Shown here piece by piece: positions 1-6,370 of a stretch of 10,802 nucleotides of DNA (positions are counted from its first letter, which is position 1; each line of letters starts with the position of its first letter). The position numbers and the translations under genes were made by a program. Below the pieces are notes generated by a model that ran no database searches, was not told the origin of the DNA, and worked only from the letters and a program-made list of their open reading frames with translations. The stretch is from Lysobacteraceae bacterium UBA6001 (GTDB taxonomy: Bacteria; Pseudomonadota; Gammaproteobacteria; Xanthomonadales; Xanthomonadaceae): the NCBI GenBank assembly GCA_002429615.1, contig DJAN01000283.1, positions 1-10,802 of the forward strand, given 5' to 3'.

Positions 1-584
1 AGGTGGTTGGTCGGTTCGTCGAGCAGCAGCATGTCCGGCTTCTGCAGCAGCAGGCGGCACAGTGCCACGCGGCGCTTCTCACCACCGGACAGCTTGCCGA
101 TCACCGCGTCCCACGGCGGCAGGCGCAGCGCATCGGCGGCCACGTCCAGCTGGTTTTCCAGCGTGTGTGCGTCACCGGCGGCCAGGATCGCCTCCAGGCG
201 CTCCTGTTCCTTGGCCAGGGCGTCGAAATCGGCGCCTTCCTCGGCGTAGGCCGCGTACACGGCTTCGAGCGCGGCCTGGGCCTGCAGCACGTCGCCGACG
301 CCTTCCTCGACCGCTTCGCGCACGGTCTTGTTCGGATCCAGCTCCGGCTCCTGGGCCAGGTAGCCGACCTTGATGCCCGGCTGCGGACGCGCCTCGCCTT
401 CGAAGTCGGTATCCACGCCGGCCATGATCTTCAGCACGGTCGACTTGCCCGCGCCGTTCAGACCCAGCAGGCCGATCTTGGCGCCGGGGAAGAACGACAA
501 GGAGATGTCCTTGATGATCTGTCGCTTCGGCGGCACGACCTTGCTGACGCCGTTCATGGTGTAGATGTATTGCCCTGAGGACAT
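1..584 (-). CDS. ettA: Energy-dependent translational throttle protein EttA (ABC-F ATPase), N-terminal part only
   Basis: This is the first 194 codons (plus two bases) of a protein that is about 555 residues long in the family; the rest lies beyond the window start. EttA is a cytoplasmic ABC-F ATPase that binds the ribosomal E site and gates the first elongation steps according to ATP/ADP level. The start MSSGQYIYTMNGVSKVVPPK closely matches E. coli EttA. Visible motifs of the first ATPase domain are Walker A GLNGAGKS (residues 41-48), the signature LSGGE (165-169) and Walker B LLLDE (186-190) followed by PTNHL. The stretch rich in Ala, Glu and Leu around residues 95-140 fits the EttA-specific arm inserted in domain 1. 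The ATG at 584 has a GGAG about seven bases upstream. A perfect TATAAT lies on the same strand at 672-667. EttA rather than another ABC-F member is indicated by the N-terminal sequence and arm; I am confident. Confidence 0.96.
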   Translation of the reverse strand, partial: MSSGQYIYTMNGVSKVVPPKRQIIKDISLSFFPGAKIGLLGLNGAGKSTVLKIMAGVDTDFEGEARPQPGIKVGYLAQEPELDPNKTVREAVEEGVGDVLQAQAALEAVYAAYAEEGADFDALAKEQERLEAILAAGDAHTLENQLDVAADALRLPPWDAVIGKLSGGEKRRVALCRLLLQKPDMLLLDEPTNH

Positions 585-666
585 GGAATCTCCGTATGGC
601 TCGTAACGTGCGTCCGGCCCGGTCCGGCTGTGCGGATCAGGCGGGGCAGGGAAAGGGATGGCGGAC

Positions 667-672
667 ATTATA
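667..672 (-). promoter_or_regulatory. Likely -10 box of the ettA promoter
   Basis: Read on the minus strand this is a perfect TATAAT, 82 bases from the ettA ATG, predicting a leader of roughly 75 bases. No recognisable TTGACA-like -35 lies at 16-18 bases; that position is taken by a GC-rich inverted repeat (680-703). The box is seen directly; the promoter role is inferred. Confidence 0.6.
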
Positions 673-679
673 GCGGGAA

Positions 680-703
680 CGCCCCGCTGGCCTCCGCGGG
701 GCG
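680..703. repeat. GC-rich inverted repeat upstream of ettA
   Basis: The arms CGCCCCGC (680-687) and GCGGGGCG (696-703) are perfectly complementary, eight base pairs with an eight-base loop. No T tract follows on either strand, so it is not a standard intrinsic terminator. It lies immediately upstream of the ettA TATAAT, overlapping where RNA polymerase would contact the -35 region, so an operator or structural role is possible. Confidence 0.5.
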
Positions 704-812
704 TGGCCGACCGGCAATTAAATGGGGACGGACGTAACCGATTCCAGCCAATGCCTGTTCATCTTGGCGGGCCAAATATGTCATCGCCACCTAACACAGC
801 CACGGAGCTGCC

Positions 813-1304
813 ATGAATACGATTCGTCTTACTGCCTTGGCGTTGACGTCCCTGCTGGCGCTGGGCGCCGTGGCGCCGTCGGCGATGGCCGACGACCATG
901 GCCGCGATCGCGACCATCGCGGTTGGGACGACCGCGGTCGCGGTCACGACAACCGCCGTGATGACCGCCACGACGACCGTCACGACAACCGGGACCGCCG
1001 CGAGGCCTACCACGACGGCTACCGCGACGGCCGCCATGACTATCGCGGCCCTGCCGTGGTCTACCGCCCGGCGCCGCGTCCGGCCTACTACCGTCCGGCG
1101 CCGCCGCCGCGCTACTACGGCTGGGCCCCCGGCCATCGGTACCGCGACTACTACGGCGGCCCGGTCTACGTGGTGAACGACTATGACCGTTACCACCTGC
1201 GTCGCCCGCCGTATGGCTACCACTGGGTGCGCGATGACGTGGGCAACATGATCATGGTCGCCGTGGCCACCGGCATCATCGCCGACCTGGTCCTCCACCA
1301 CTGA
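813..1304 (+). CDS. Exported RcnB-family protein, Asp/His/Arg-rich
   Basis: A 163-residue protein with a Sec signal peptide (residues 1-26; charged start, Leu/Ala-rich core, cleavage likely after AMA), so the mature form should be periplasmic. Residues 27-79 are low-complexity: of 53 residues about 16 are Asp, 15 Arg and 7 His, in loose RDDRHDDRHDNRDRR-type repeats. A Pro/Tyr-rich linker (80-110) follows. The C-terminal part, YHLRRPPYGYHWVRDDVGNMIMVAVATGIIADLV, is the conserved RcnB-type module. In E. coli RcnB is a periplasmic protein needed for proper nickel/cobalt efflux by RcnA, but relatives are widespread and mostly uncharacterised, and no efflux pump gene is beside it here, so metal binding is an inference from composition. 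The ATG is preceded by GGAG five bases upstream. It stands alone and is followed by a strong terminator. Confidence 0.85.
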   Translation: MNTIRLTALALTSLLALGAVAPSAMADDHGRDRDHRGWDDRGRGHDNRRDDRHDDRHDNRDRREAYHDGYRDGRHDYRGPAVVYRPAPRPAYYRPAPPPRYYGWAPGHRYRDYYGGPVYVVNDYDRYHLRRPPYGYHWVRDDVGNMIMVAVATGIIADLVLHH

Positions 1305-1326
1305 TCGGCCTGCGCGCAGGCAACCG

Positions 1327-1359
1327 AAAACCGGCCGCGTGTCGCGGCCGGTTTTTTTT
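1327..1359 (+). terminator. Rho-independent terminator after the rcnB-like gene, possibly bidirectional
   Basis: The arm AAAACCGGCCGCG (1327-1339) pairs with CGCGGCCGGTTTT (1343-1355) across a three-base TGT loop, and the 3' arm runs into eight T's (1352-1359). This is a textbook intrinsic terminator for plus-strand transcription. Four A's on the left give a shorter T run on the minus strand, so it may also stop the convergent kinase operon ending at 1380. A separate 12-base palindrome, CCTGCGCGCAGG, lies just before it at 1309-1320. Confidence 0.93.
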
Positions 1360-1379
1360 CGTTGAATCCCGCCCCGACC

Positions 1380-3212
1380 TCAGGGCGTGAAGGAAAACTC
1401 CACCAGCGTGCCGTGCCCGGCACGGCTTTCCACCCGCAGCGCGCCACCCAGGCGGCTGGCGCGCGCGCGCATGCTGGCCATGCCCATGCCTGCCTGTGGT
1501 CCCGGTGGCGGGACGGCCGCGCCCAGGCCCTGGCCATCGTCATGCACCTGCACGTGGATCCGTTCGTCCACCCGCCGCGCGCGCACTTCGATGCGCCGCG
1601 CGCCGCTGTGCCGGAAAGCGTTGGTGAGGGCTTCCTGCAGCAGCCTGAGGATGTCCAACCCCGCACCAGGCGATGGCTGCGACGTTTCCAGTGCGTCCAT
1701 TTCCCAGCGCACGTCGATGCCGGTGGCCTCCAGCCGCTGGCTCCAGCGGTGGCGCAAGGGCGCCAGCAGGGTCAGCAGTCCGCCATCCTGCGCGTGGGCG
1801 GTCGAATCGATCACCAGGCGCAGGTCGTCGCGCATGTCGCGCAGGATCGCGGCGATCTGCTCGGGCTGCCGCGGCGCATCGCCCTGTTCCAGGGTGGCGA
1901 TGGTGCCCAGCAGGGTGCCGCCAAAGCCATCGTGCAGGTCGCGCACGAGATTGAGGCGCTCGGCGATGCGGGTGTTCTGCAGCGCGAGCGCATGCTCGCG
2001 CGAGAGCGTGTGCGAAAGCTCGCTGGTGGCGCTGTGCACCTCGCTGATCAGCTCGGCGTTGAAGCCCTCCACCCGGCGCAGCATCTGCGCGTAGTGGTAG
2101 GTCAGCACGAAGCCGGTGCCAAGCAGGGTCAGCGGTGCGGTCAATGACAACAGGTAGACGCGATCGTCGACCAGTCCGAAGAACACCGCCAGATCGTGCA
2201 GCGATACGCCCATCTGCACCGCGAACGTGGCCGCCAGCAGGCGCCGGTCCGCGCGCCGCACCCGCAGCGCATGCACGATGAACAAGCCCATCGCGGCGTA
2301 ATACACCACGGTGCCGGCCAGCACCCATGGCGCGCGCTGCGGGCCCAGGTAACCCGGCGCCAACACCGCCAGCAACAGCGATGCGGCTGCCATCGCCAGC
2401 AACGCCTTTTCGGTGCGCGGCCAGCTGTGTTCGCTGAAGCGCAGCAGGAACATCGCCAGGCAGGTGGCCCCGCAGACGTACATCGCGATGTTCATCGCGG
2501 CCCAGGCGTCGGTCGAGGCGAACGGCCATGGGCTGGTGGCGACGAAATTCCAGCCGTAGATCGCCGAGAACAGCGAGCTGAGCGCGAACCAGCCATACAT
2601 CGCGCGCCGGCTCAGCACCCACAGCATGCCGAACAGGCCGCCCAGCACCAGGCCGACGCAGCGGTTGAACAACTGGGTGTCATGGCGCAGCAGGAAGTCG
2701 CGCTGCATCTCCGCCTGTAGCGGCGCCGGGCTGCCGACCTTCACCGCGCCCAGTCCCGGTTGGTAGGCGGAAAGCCCGGACACACGGATCAACAGCTCGT
2801 TGTTCCCCTGCCGCAGCAGCGGCGGGGCCAGGGTGAAATAGCGCGGCTGCGTCCAGGCCCGGCTGAGCGGTTCGACCAGCTGCGGATCGCGCTGGATCAG
2901 CACGCCGTTGACCCGCATCTCGCTGGCCAGGCACACATAAGGCACCAGCAGCCCGGTTGGCTGCGTGCCCTGCTGCTGCCAGCGCAGCCGGTACCAGACC
3001 ACGCCGTCGTGCCCGGGCCAGCGCCGGGTCCAGTCGTCGGGCAGGCGCACGGGTGTCCAGCCTTCGGCGGGCGGCGACTGCGCCTGCCAGTCGGAGGCGG
3101 CCGCCTCGGCCACTTCCAGCGTCAACGCCTGCCCGGGGTCCGCCGGGCGTGCGCAGCTGGTCAACATCAGCGCCAGCCACAACAGCAGTCCCCCCGCCGC
3201 GAGCCGGCCCAT
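1380..3212 (-). CDS. 7TM (7TMR-DISM-like) sensor histidine kinase with lipobox signal, HisKA_3/HATPase
   Basis: A 610-residue sensor kinase, second gene of a two-component operon. Residues 1-20 form a hydrophobic signal ending in a lipobox (LTSC, Cys20). Residues 21-180 look like a beta-sandwich carbohydrate-binding-type periplasmic domain (WYRLRW, the [13 protein letters not shown] turn, [11 protein letters not shown]). Seven hydrophobic segments follow at about 184-201, 204-224, 238-258, 268-287, 294-316, 325-347 and 352-376, the 7TMR-DISM layout. Next come a helical linker, a HisKA_3 dimerisation domain with the probable phospho-accepting His427 in RDLHDGFGG, and an HATPase domain with N-box Asn531 ([11 protein letters not shown]), DDGQGLG (558-564) and a GMGM segment (575-578). 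The start is fixed by the TGATG overlap with the regulator's stop; longer readings of this frame upstream only shadow the regulator. The ligand is unknown; a small organic molecule or cell-envelope sugar is possible from the domain type. Confidence 0.9.
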   Translation of the reverse strand: MGRLAAGGLLLWLALMLTSCARPADPGQALTLEVAEAAASDWQAQSPPAEGWTPVRLPDDWTRRWPGHDGVVWYRLRWQQQGTQPTGLLVPYVCLASEMRVNGVLIQRDPQLVEPLSRAWTQPRYFTLAPPLLRQGNNELLIRVSGLSAYQPGLGAVKVGSPAPLQAEMQRDFLLRHDTQLFNRCVGLVLGGLFGMLWVLSRRAMYGWFALSSLFSAIYGWNFVATSPWPFASTDAWAAMNIAMYVCGATCLAMFLLRFSEHSWPRTEKALLAMAAASLLLAVLAPGYLGPQRAPWVLAGTVVYYAAMGLFIVHALRVRRADRRLLAATFAVQMGVSLHDLAVFFGLVDDRVYLLSLTAPLTLLGTGFVLTYHYAQMLRRVEGFNAELISEVHSATSELSHTLSREHALALQNTRIAERLNLVRDLHDGFGGTLLGTIATLEQGDAPRQPEQIAAILRDMRDDLRLVIDSTAHAQDGGLLTLLAPLRHRWSQRLEATGIDVRWEMDALETSQPSPGAGLDILRLLQEALTNAFRHSGARRIEVRARRVDERIHVQVHDDGQGLGAAVPPPGPQAGMGMASMRARASRLGGALRVESRAGHGTLVEFSFTP

Positions 3213-3886
3213 CAGCCGAGCAGCCCCTTGGCATGGGCCTCGAACACGGCGGCGGTGCGCGAACTCACTGCCAGCTTGCGGTAGATGCTCTTGGTGTAGT
3301 CCTCGATGGTGAAGCGCGACAGGCTGGTCAGATCGGCGATTTCGCGGTTGCTGTAGCCACGCGCGACCAGCGTCAGGATCTGCTGTTCGCGTTCGGACAA
3401 CGGCGAGGGCGGCGGGCGGCTGGGCGGCGCGGCGTCCAGGGCCAGGGCGCGCAGGATGCGTCCGGCGATGCTGGGGTCGATCGGCGCACCGCCGCGCTGG
3501 ATGCTGCCCAGCGCATGCCGCAGTTCGTCGTCGTCGCGTTCCTTCAGCAGATAGCCGATCGCCCCGGCACGCAGGGCCTGCAGCGCGGTGTCCTCCTGGC
3601 CCCAGGCAGAGACCACCACGCAGGTCGTGGCCGGGCAGGCCACCTGCAGTTCCGCGATCAAGGTCACGCCGCTGCCGTCCGGCAGCCCGATGTCCACCAG
3701 GGCCAGGGCGAATGCCTGCGCCCGCAGCTGTTCGCGGGCTTCGGCCAGGCTGCCGACCACCACCGGCGGCGGCGCCTCGGGTGCCATGCCGCGCAGCAAT
3801 CCGCCCAGGCGGGCCTGCAGGGCGGGGTCGTCCTCCACCACCAGCGCGGGTGCCAGCGACACCGGCGATTCCTTGCTCATGACCAT
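3212..3886 (-). CDS. NarL/LuxR-family response regulator
   Basis: A 224-residue two-domain regulator. The receiver (about 13-130) has the acidic pocket Glu18/Asp19/Asp20, phospho-acceptor Asp65 ([11 protein letters not shown]), the switch Ser93 (VVVSAW) and the conserved Lys115 (YLLKE). A Pro/Ser linker (152-162) leads to a LuxR-type helix-turn-helix (163-224: [43 protein letters not shown]). It is presumably phosphorylated by the kinase encoded next, whose ATG overlaps its stop as TGATG (3214-3210), implying translational coupling. I chose the ATG at 3886 (MVMSKE) because a GGGGA lies eight to nine bases upstream; the ATG at 3880 (MSKESP) is the alternative and costs two residues. It is transcribed away from glyA, sharing a 192-base control region. 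Targets cannot be read from the sequence; its own operon and glyA are candidates by position only. Confidence 0.92.
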   Translation of the reverse strand: MVMSKESPVSLAPALVVEDDPALQARLGGLLRGMAPEAPPPVVVGSLAEAREQLRAQAFALALVDIGLPDGSGVTLIAELQVACPATTCVVVSAWGQEDTALQALRAGAIGYLLKERDDDELRHALGSIQRGGAPIDPSIAGRILRALALDAAPPSRPPPSPLSEREQQILTLVARGYSNREIADLTSLSRFTIEDYTKSIYRKLAVSSRTAAVFEAHAKGLLG

Positions 3887-4000
3887 TCCGTCGATTCCCC
3901 TGCGCGGCAACGCGGGCGCGCAAAGCCGTCGCCCATGGCCGGAGACCCGGCATTCTGCCGCAAATGGTCGCACCCCCGGTTAAGTCCATGCCCGGCCGGA

Positions 4001-4030
4001 TTGGTGGGCCGCCCCGGCGGCCCCTATAAT
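4001..4030 (+). promoter_or_regulatory. glyA promoter
   Basis: A perfect TATAAT at 4025-4030 is preceded at an 18-base spacing by TTGGTG (4001-4006), which matches the first three bases of the -35 consensus. A start near 4037 would give a leader of about 42 bases. Almost the whole spacer is occupied by a perfect inverted repeat. Confidence 0.7.
4006..4023. repeat. Perfect inverted repeat inside the glyA promoter spacer
   Basis: GGGCCGCC (4006-4013) and GGCGGCCC (4016-4023) are exact complements around a two-base centre. The dyad lies between the proposed -35 and -10 boxes. It could be an operator, the natural candidates being the divergently encoded NarL-type regulator or a purine/one-carbon regulator, or it may simply reflect GC-rich composition. 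Confidence 0.6.
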
Positions 4031-4069
4031 TTTGGCCCCCGACCGCCCTTGGCCGCCCCGGCAGCCCCT
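4007..4069 (+). repeat. 19-base direct repeat pair flanking the glyA transcription start
   Basis: GGCCGCCCCGGCGGCCCCT (4007-4025) recurs as GGCCGCCCCGGCAGCCCCT (4051-4069), 18 of 19 bases identical, 44 bases apart. The first copy sits in the promoter spacer, the second in the 5' leader ending at the GGAGA ribosome-binding site. The single mismatch breaks the dyad in the second copy. The origin (local duplication or paired operator) is unknown. Confidence 0.7.
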
Positions 4070-4078
4070 GGAGACCCG

Positions 4079-5332
4079 ATGTTCCCGCGCGACGCCCGTA
4101 TCGAAAACTACGATCCCGAACTGGCCCAGGCCATGGCCGCCGAAGCGGCGCGCCAGGAGGATCACGTCGAGCTGATCGCCAGCGAGAACTACGCCAGCCC
4201 GCGCGTCATGGAAGCCCAGGGCAGCGTGCTGACCAACAAGTACGCCGAAGGCTACCCGGGCAAGCGCTACTACGGCGGTTGCGAATTCGTCGACATCGCC
4301 GAGCAGCTGGCGATCGACCGCCTCAAGCAGCTGTTCGGCGCCGACTACGCCAACGTGCAGCCGCACAGCGGCTCGCAGGCCAACCAGGCGGTGTATTTCG
4401 CGCTGTTGAACCCGGGCGACACCATCCTGGGCATGTCGCTGGCCCACGGCGGCCACCTGACCCACGGCGCCAAGGTCAATGCGTCGGGCAAGCTGTTCAA
4501 CGCCGTGCAGTACGGCGTCAATGACCAGGGCCTGATCGACTACGACGAAGTCGAGCGCCTGGCCGTGGAGCACAAGCCGAAGATGGTCGTGGCCGGTTTC
4601 TCGGCCTACTCGCAGAAGATCGACTGGGCGCGCTTCCGCGCCATCGCCGACAAGGTCGGCGCGCTGTTCTTCGTCGACATGGCGCACGTCGCCGGCCTGG
4701 TCGCCGCCGGCGTCTACCCGAACCCGCTGCCGCATGCCCACGTGGTCACCTCGACCACCCACAAGACTCTGCGCGGTCCGCGTGGCGGCATCATCCTGGC
4801 GCAGGGCGCCAGCGAGGACATGACCAAGAAGCTGCAGTCGATCGTGTTCCCGGGCATCCAGGGCGGTCCGCTGATGCACGTCATCGCCGCCAAGGCGGTG
4901 GCCTTCAAGGAAGCGCTGGAGCCGGAGTTCAAGGCCTACCAGCAGCAGGTGGTGAAGAACGCCCAGGCGATGGCGAAGACGCTGATCGCGCGCGGCTACA
5001 AAATCGTCTCCGGCGGCACCGAGAACCACCTGATGCTGGTCGACATGATCGGCAAGGACGTCTCGGGCAAGGATGCGGAGGCGGCGCTGGGCAAGGCCCA
5101 CATCACCGTCAACAAGAACTCGGTGCCGAACGACCCGCGTTCGCCGTTCGTGACCTCGGGCCTGCGCCTGGGCACCCCGGCGATCACCACGCGTGGCTAC
5201 CAGGAGGCCGACGCGGCCGAGCTGGCCGGCTGGATCGCCGATGTGCTCGACGCCCCGGCGGACGAGGCGGTCATCGCCCGCGTCCGTGAGGCGGTCACTG
5301 CGCAGTGCAAGCGCTTCCCGGTCTACGGCTGA
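4079..5332 (+). CDS. glyA: Serine hydroxymethyltransferase
   Basis: This 417-residue cytoplasmic PLP enzyme interconverts serine and glycine with transfer of the hydroxymethyl carbon to tetrahydrofolate, the main source of one-carbon units for purine, thymidylate and methionine synthesis. The length equals that of the E. coli enzyme and identity is high throughout: [37 protein letters not shown], the PLP-stacking region with [11 protein letters not shown], and the Schiff-base Lys229 in [14 protein letters not shown]. The C-terminal part keeps [20 protein letters not shown]. The ATG at 4079 is chosen because it gives the family N terminus and has GGAGA four bases upstream; the open frame extends far upstream but only through non-coding and antisense sequence. 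It has its own promoter and is divergent from the two-component operon. A small membrane-protein gene follows after four bases, so the two are probably cotranscribed. Confidence 0.99.
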   Translation: MFPRDARIENYDPELAQAMAAEAARQEDHVELIASENYASPRVMEAQGSVLTNKYAEGYPGKRYYGGCEFVDIAEQLAIDRLKQLFGADYANVQPHSGSQANQAVYFALLNPGDTILGMSLAHGGHLTHGAKVNASGKLFNAVQYGVNDQGLIDYDEVERLAVEHKPKMVVAGFSAYSQKIDWARFRAIADKVGALFFVDMAHVAGLVAAGVYPNPLPHAHVVTSTTHKTLRGPRGGIILAQGASEDMTKKLQSIVFPGIQGGPLMHVIAAKAVAFKEALEPEFKAYQQQVVKNAQAMAKTLIARGYKIVSGGTENHLMLVDMIGKDVSGKDAEAALGKAHITVNKNSVPNDPRSPFVTSGLRLGTPAITTRGYQEADAAELAGWIADVLDAPADEAVIARVREAVTAQCKRFPVYG

Positions 5333-5336
5333 TGTG

Positions 5337-5807
5337 ATGGCCACGGCATTCCGCATGTTCTACGCGCTGCAGGCGCTGGTCATCGGAATGCCGACCCTGC
5401 TGCTGGCGGTGGCCAGTGCGCCGCTCGGGATCGTGCTCGGGCCGGTGATGCTGGTGGTCGCCATCGGCAAGCTGCTGAGCGGCCACTTCGACGGCGAGGC
5501 CTGGTTCGTGGGCGTCTATGTCAGTGGCGCCTATGCCGGCATGTGGGCCTGGGCGACCCTGTCCTGGCCTTACCTGCGCGGCCGCCGTGCGGCCTTCCGG
5601 TCCTTCCGGCCCTGGGTGTGGGGCCTCCTGGGCGCGGGGGCCGCCGCCGCGGTGCTGCTGTGGTGCGTGGTGCCGTATCCGAGCCTGTCGCTGCTGTTCG
5701 CCGGCCCCGGCATGCTGCTTCCGATGCTGCACCTGGCCGTGGCGCGCCTGCTGGAGCGCTCCCCGCAACCGCCGCCGCTGGCCTGCACGGCCGGCGATTC
5801 GATCTAG
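5337..5807 (+). CDS. Small polytopic membrane protein of unknown function
   Basis: I do not recognise a named family. The 156-residue product is very hydrophobic, with about five membrane segments near residues 8-29, 31-48, 57-77, 92-112 and 116-137. A basic loop RGRRAAFRSFR (81-91) probably faces the cytoplasm under the positive-inside rule, and a Pro-rich tail ends the protein. No catalytic motif is visible. The start ATG (5337) is four bases after the glyA stop; a GTG just before it (5334) and the Met at 5355 are alternatives. There is no clear Shine-Dalgarno, so expression probably depends on coupling to glyA. The codon use and lack of stops across the frame, with membrane-like composition, support a real gene. 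Its stop codon (TAG, 5805-5807) forms part of a TAGAAT box just ahead of nrdR. The function may be unrelated to glycine metabolism. Confidence 0.75.
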   Translation: MATAFRMFYALQALVIGMPTLLLAVASAPLGIVLGPVMLVVAIGKLLSGHFDGEAWFVGVYVSGAYAGMWAWATLSWPYLRGRRAAFRSFRPWVWGLLGAGAAAAVLLWCVVPYPSLSLLFAGPGMLLPMLHLAVARLLERSPQPPPLACTAGDSI

Positions 5808-5810
5808 AAT
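5805..5810 (+). promoter_or_regulatory. Possible -10 box for a leaderless nrdR transcript
   Basis: TAGAAT, five of six matches to TATAAT, ends six bases before the nrdR ATG, so a normal start point would fall on or next to the A of the ATG. There is no Shine-Dalgarno between box and ATG. No convincing -35 is seen. The box uses the stop codon of the preceding gene. Confidence 0.45.
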
Positions 5811-5816
5811 CACACG

Positions 5817-6350
5817 ATGCACTGTCCCTTCTGCCAGCACCATGACACCCGCGTGATCGACTCGCGCGTGTCCGAGGATGGCGCCACCATCCGGCGGCGT
5901 CGCGAATGCGAGGCCTGTGGGGAGCGTTTCAGCACCCTGGAAACCATCGAGCTGAAGATGCCGGTGGTGATCAAGAGCACCGGCAACCGCGAGGCCTTCG
6001 ACGCGCGCAAGCTGCGCACCAGCTTCGACCGCGCGCTGCAGAAGCGGCCGGTATCCGAGGAGCAGATCGAAGCGGCCGTGCGCGCGGTGGTGCACCAGCT
6101 GCGCATGTGCGGCGAGCGTGAGGTGCCGTCGATCCGCATCGGTGAGTTCGTGATGGCCGAGCTGCGCAAGCTCGACCATGTCGGCTACGTGCGTTTCGCC
6201 TCGGTGTACCGCAGTTTCGAGGACGTGGCCGATTTCCGCGAGGAGATCGAGAAACTGGAGCGCGACCTGCCGGTGGGCAGCGAGCAGCTGCCGCTGCTGG
6301 AGCTGGAACGGGCGGCGGCGCGCGTGCCGGAGAAGTCGGGCAAGCGTTGA
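5817..6350 (+). CDS. nrdR: Transcriptional repressor NrdR
   Basis: NrdR is a zinc- and ATP/dATP-binding repressor of ribonucleotide reductase genes. The 177-residue protein has the N-terminal zinc ribbon with Cys3, Cys6, Cys31 and Cys34 (MHCPFC ... CEAC) and the basic RRRR segment (26-29) used in DNA contact. An ATP-cone follows (about 49-139: [26 protein letters not shown] ... EREVPS ... [16 protein letters not shown]). The match to E. coli NrdR is close, but the protein is about 28 residues longer through a charged C-terminal tail rich in Leu, Glu and Arg. The ATG at 5817 is fixed by the conserved MHCPFC start; no Shine-Dalgarno precedes it. ribD follows immediately, a common nrdR-ribD pairing in proteobacteria. 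No nrd gene is in the window, so it acts at distant promoters. Confidence 0.98.
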   Translation: MHCPFCQHHDTRVIDSRVSEDGATIRRRRECEACGERFSTLETIELKMPVVIKSTGNREAFDARKLRTSFDRALQKRPVSEEQIEAAVRAVVHQLRMCGEREVPSIRIGEFVMAELRKLDHVGYVRFASVYRSFEDVADFREEIEKLERDLPVGSEQLPLLELERAAARVPEKSGKR

Positions 6351-6370
6351 ACCGGGAAGTAGCTTCCGAG

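Larger units (their letters stand above)
585..812. other. Divergent intergenic region between ettA and the rcnB-like gene
   Basis: No gene is supported here. It holds the ettA leader (GTCCGG repeated at 612-617 and 622-627), the ettA -10 box, the GC dyad at 680-703, and an AT-richer stretch around 711-790. I cannot point to a convincing sigma-70 promoter for the downstream rcnB-like gene. The stretch from 716, AATTAAATGGGGACGGAC, is reminiscent of ends that flank REP-associated transposase genes, but no such gene is present. Confidence 0.5.

Noticed and set aside
759..1301. Minus-strand Val/Ala-rich open frame opposite the rcnB-like gene
   Set aside because: Its composition is the mirror image of the Asp/His/Arg repeats on the plus strand, which has a signal peptide, a ribosome-binding site and a terminator.
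1362..2147. Plus-strand open frames opposite the histidine kinase (also 2196-2720 and 2760-3284)
   Set aside because: The minus-strand kinase accounts for the codon pattern; these frames show no recognisable domain.
3213..3989. Upstream extension of the kinase frame to an 869-residue reading
   Set aside because: Those 259 codons overlap the response regulator out of frame and have no domain features; the TGATG overlap gives the natural start.
2957..4078. Upstream extension of the glyA frame
   Set aside because: It runs through the antisense of the two-component genes and the glyA promoter; family length and the GGAGA site support the ATG at 4079.
3980..5356. 458-codon open frame antisense to glyA
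   Set aside because: It lies wholly opposite a near-perfect glyA, has the repetitive His/Arg/Val-rich composition of GC-rich shadows, and no motif.
6347..6370. TTG start for ribD overlapping the nrdR stop
   Set aside because: It would add eight residues not seen in the family, and the ATG at 6371 gives the usual N terminus.
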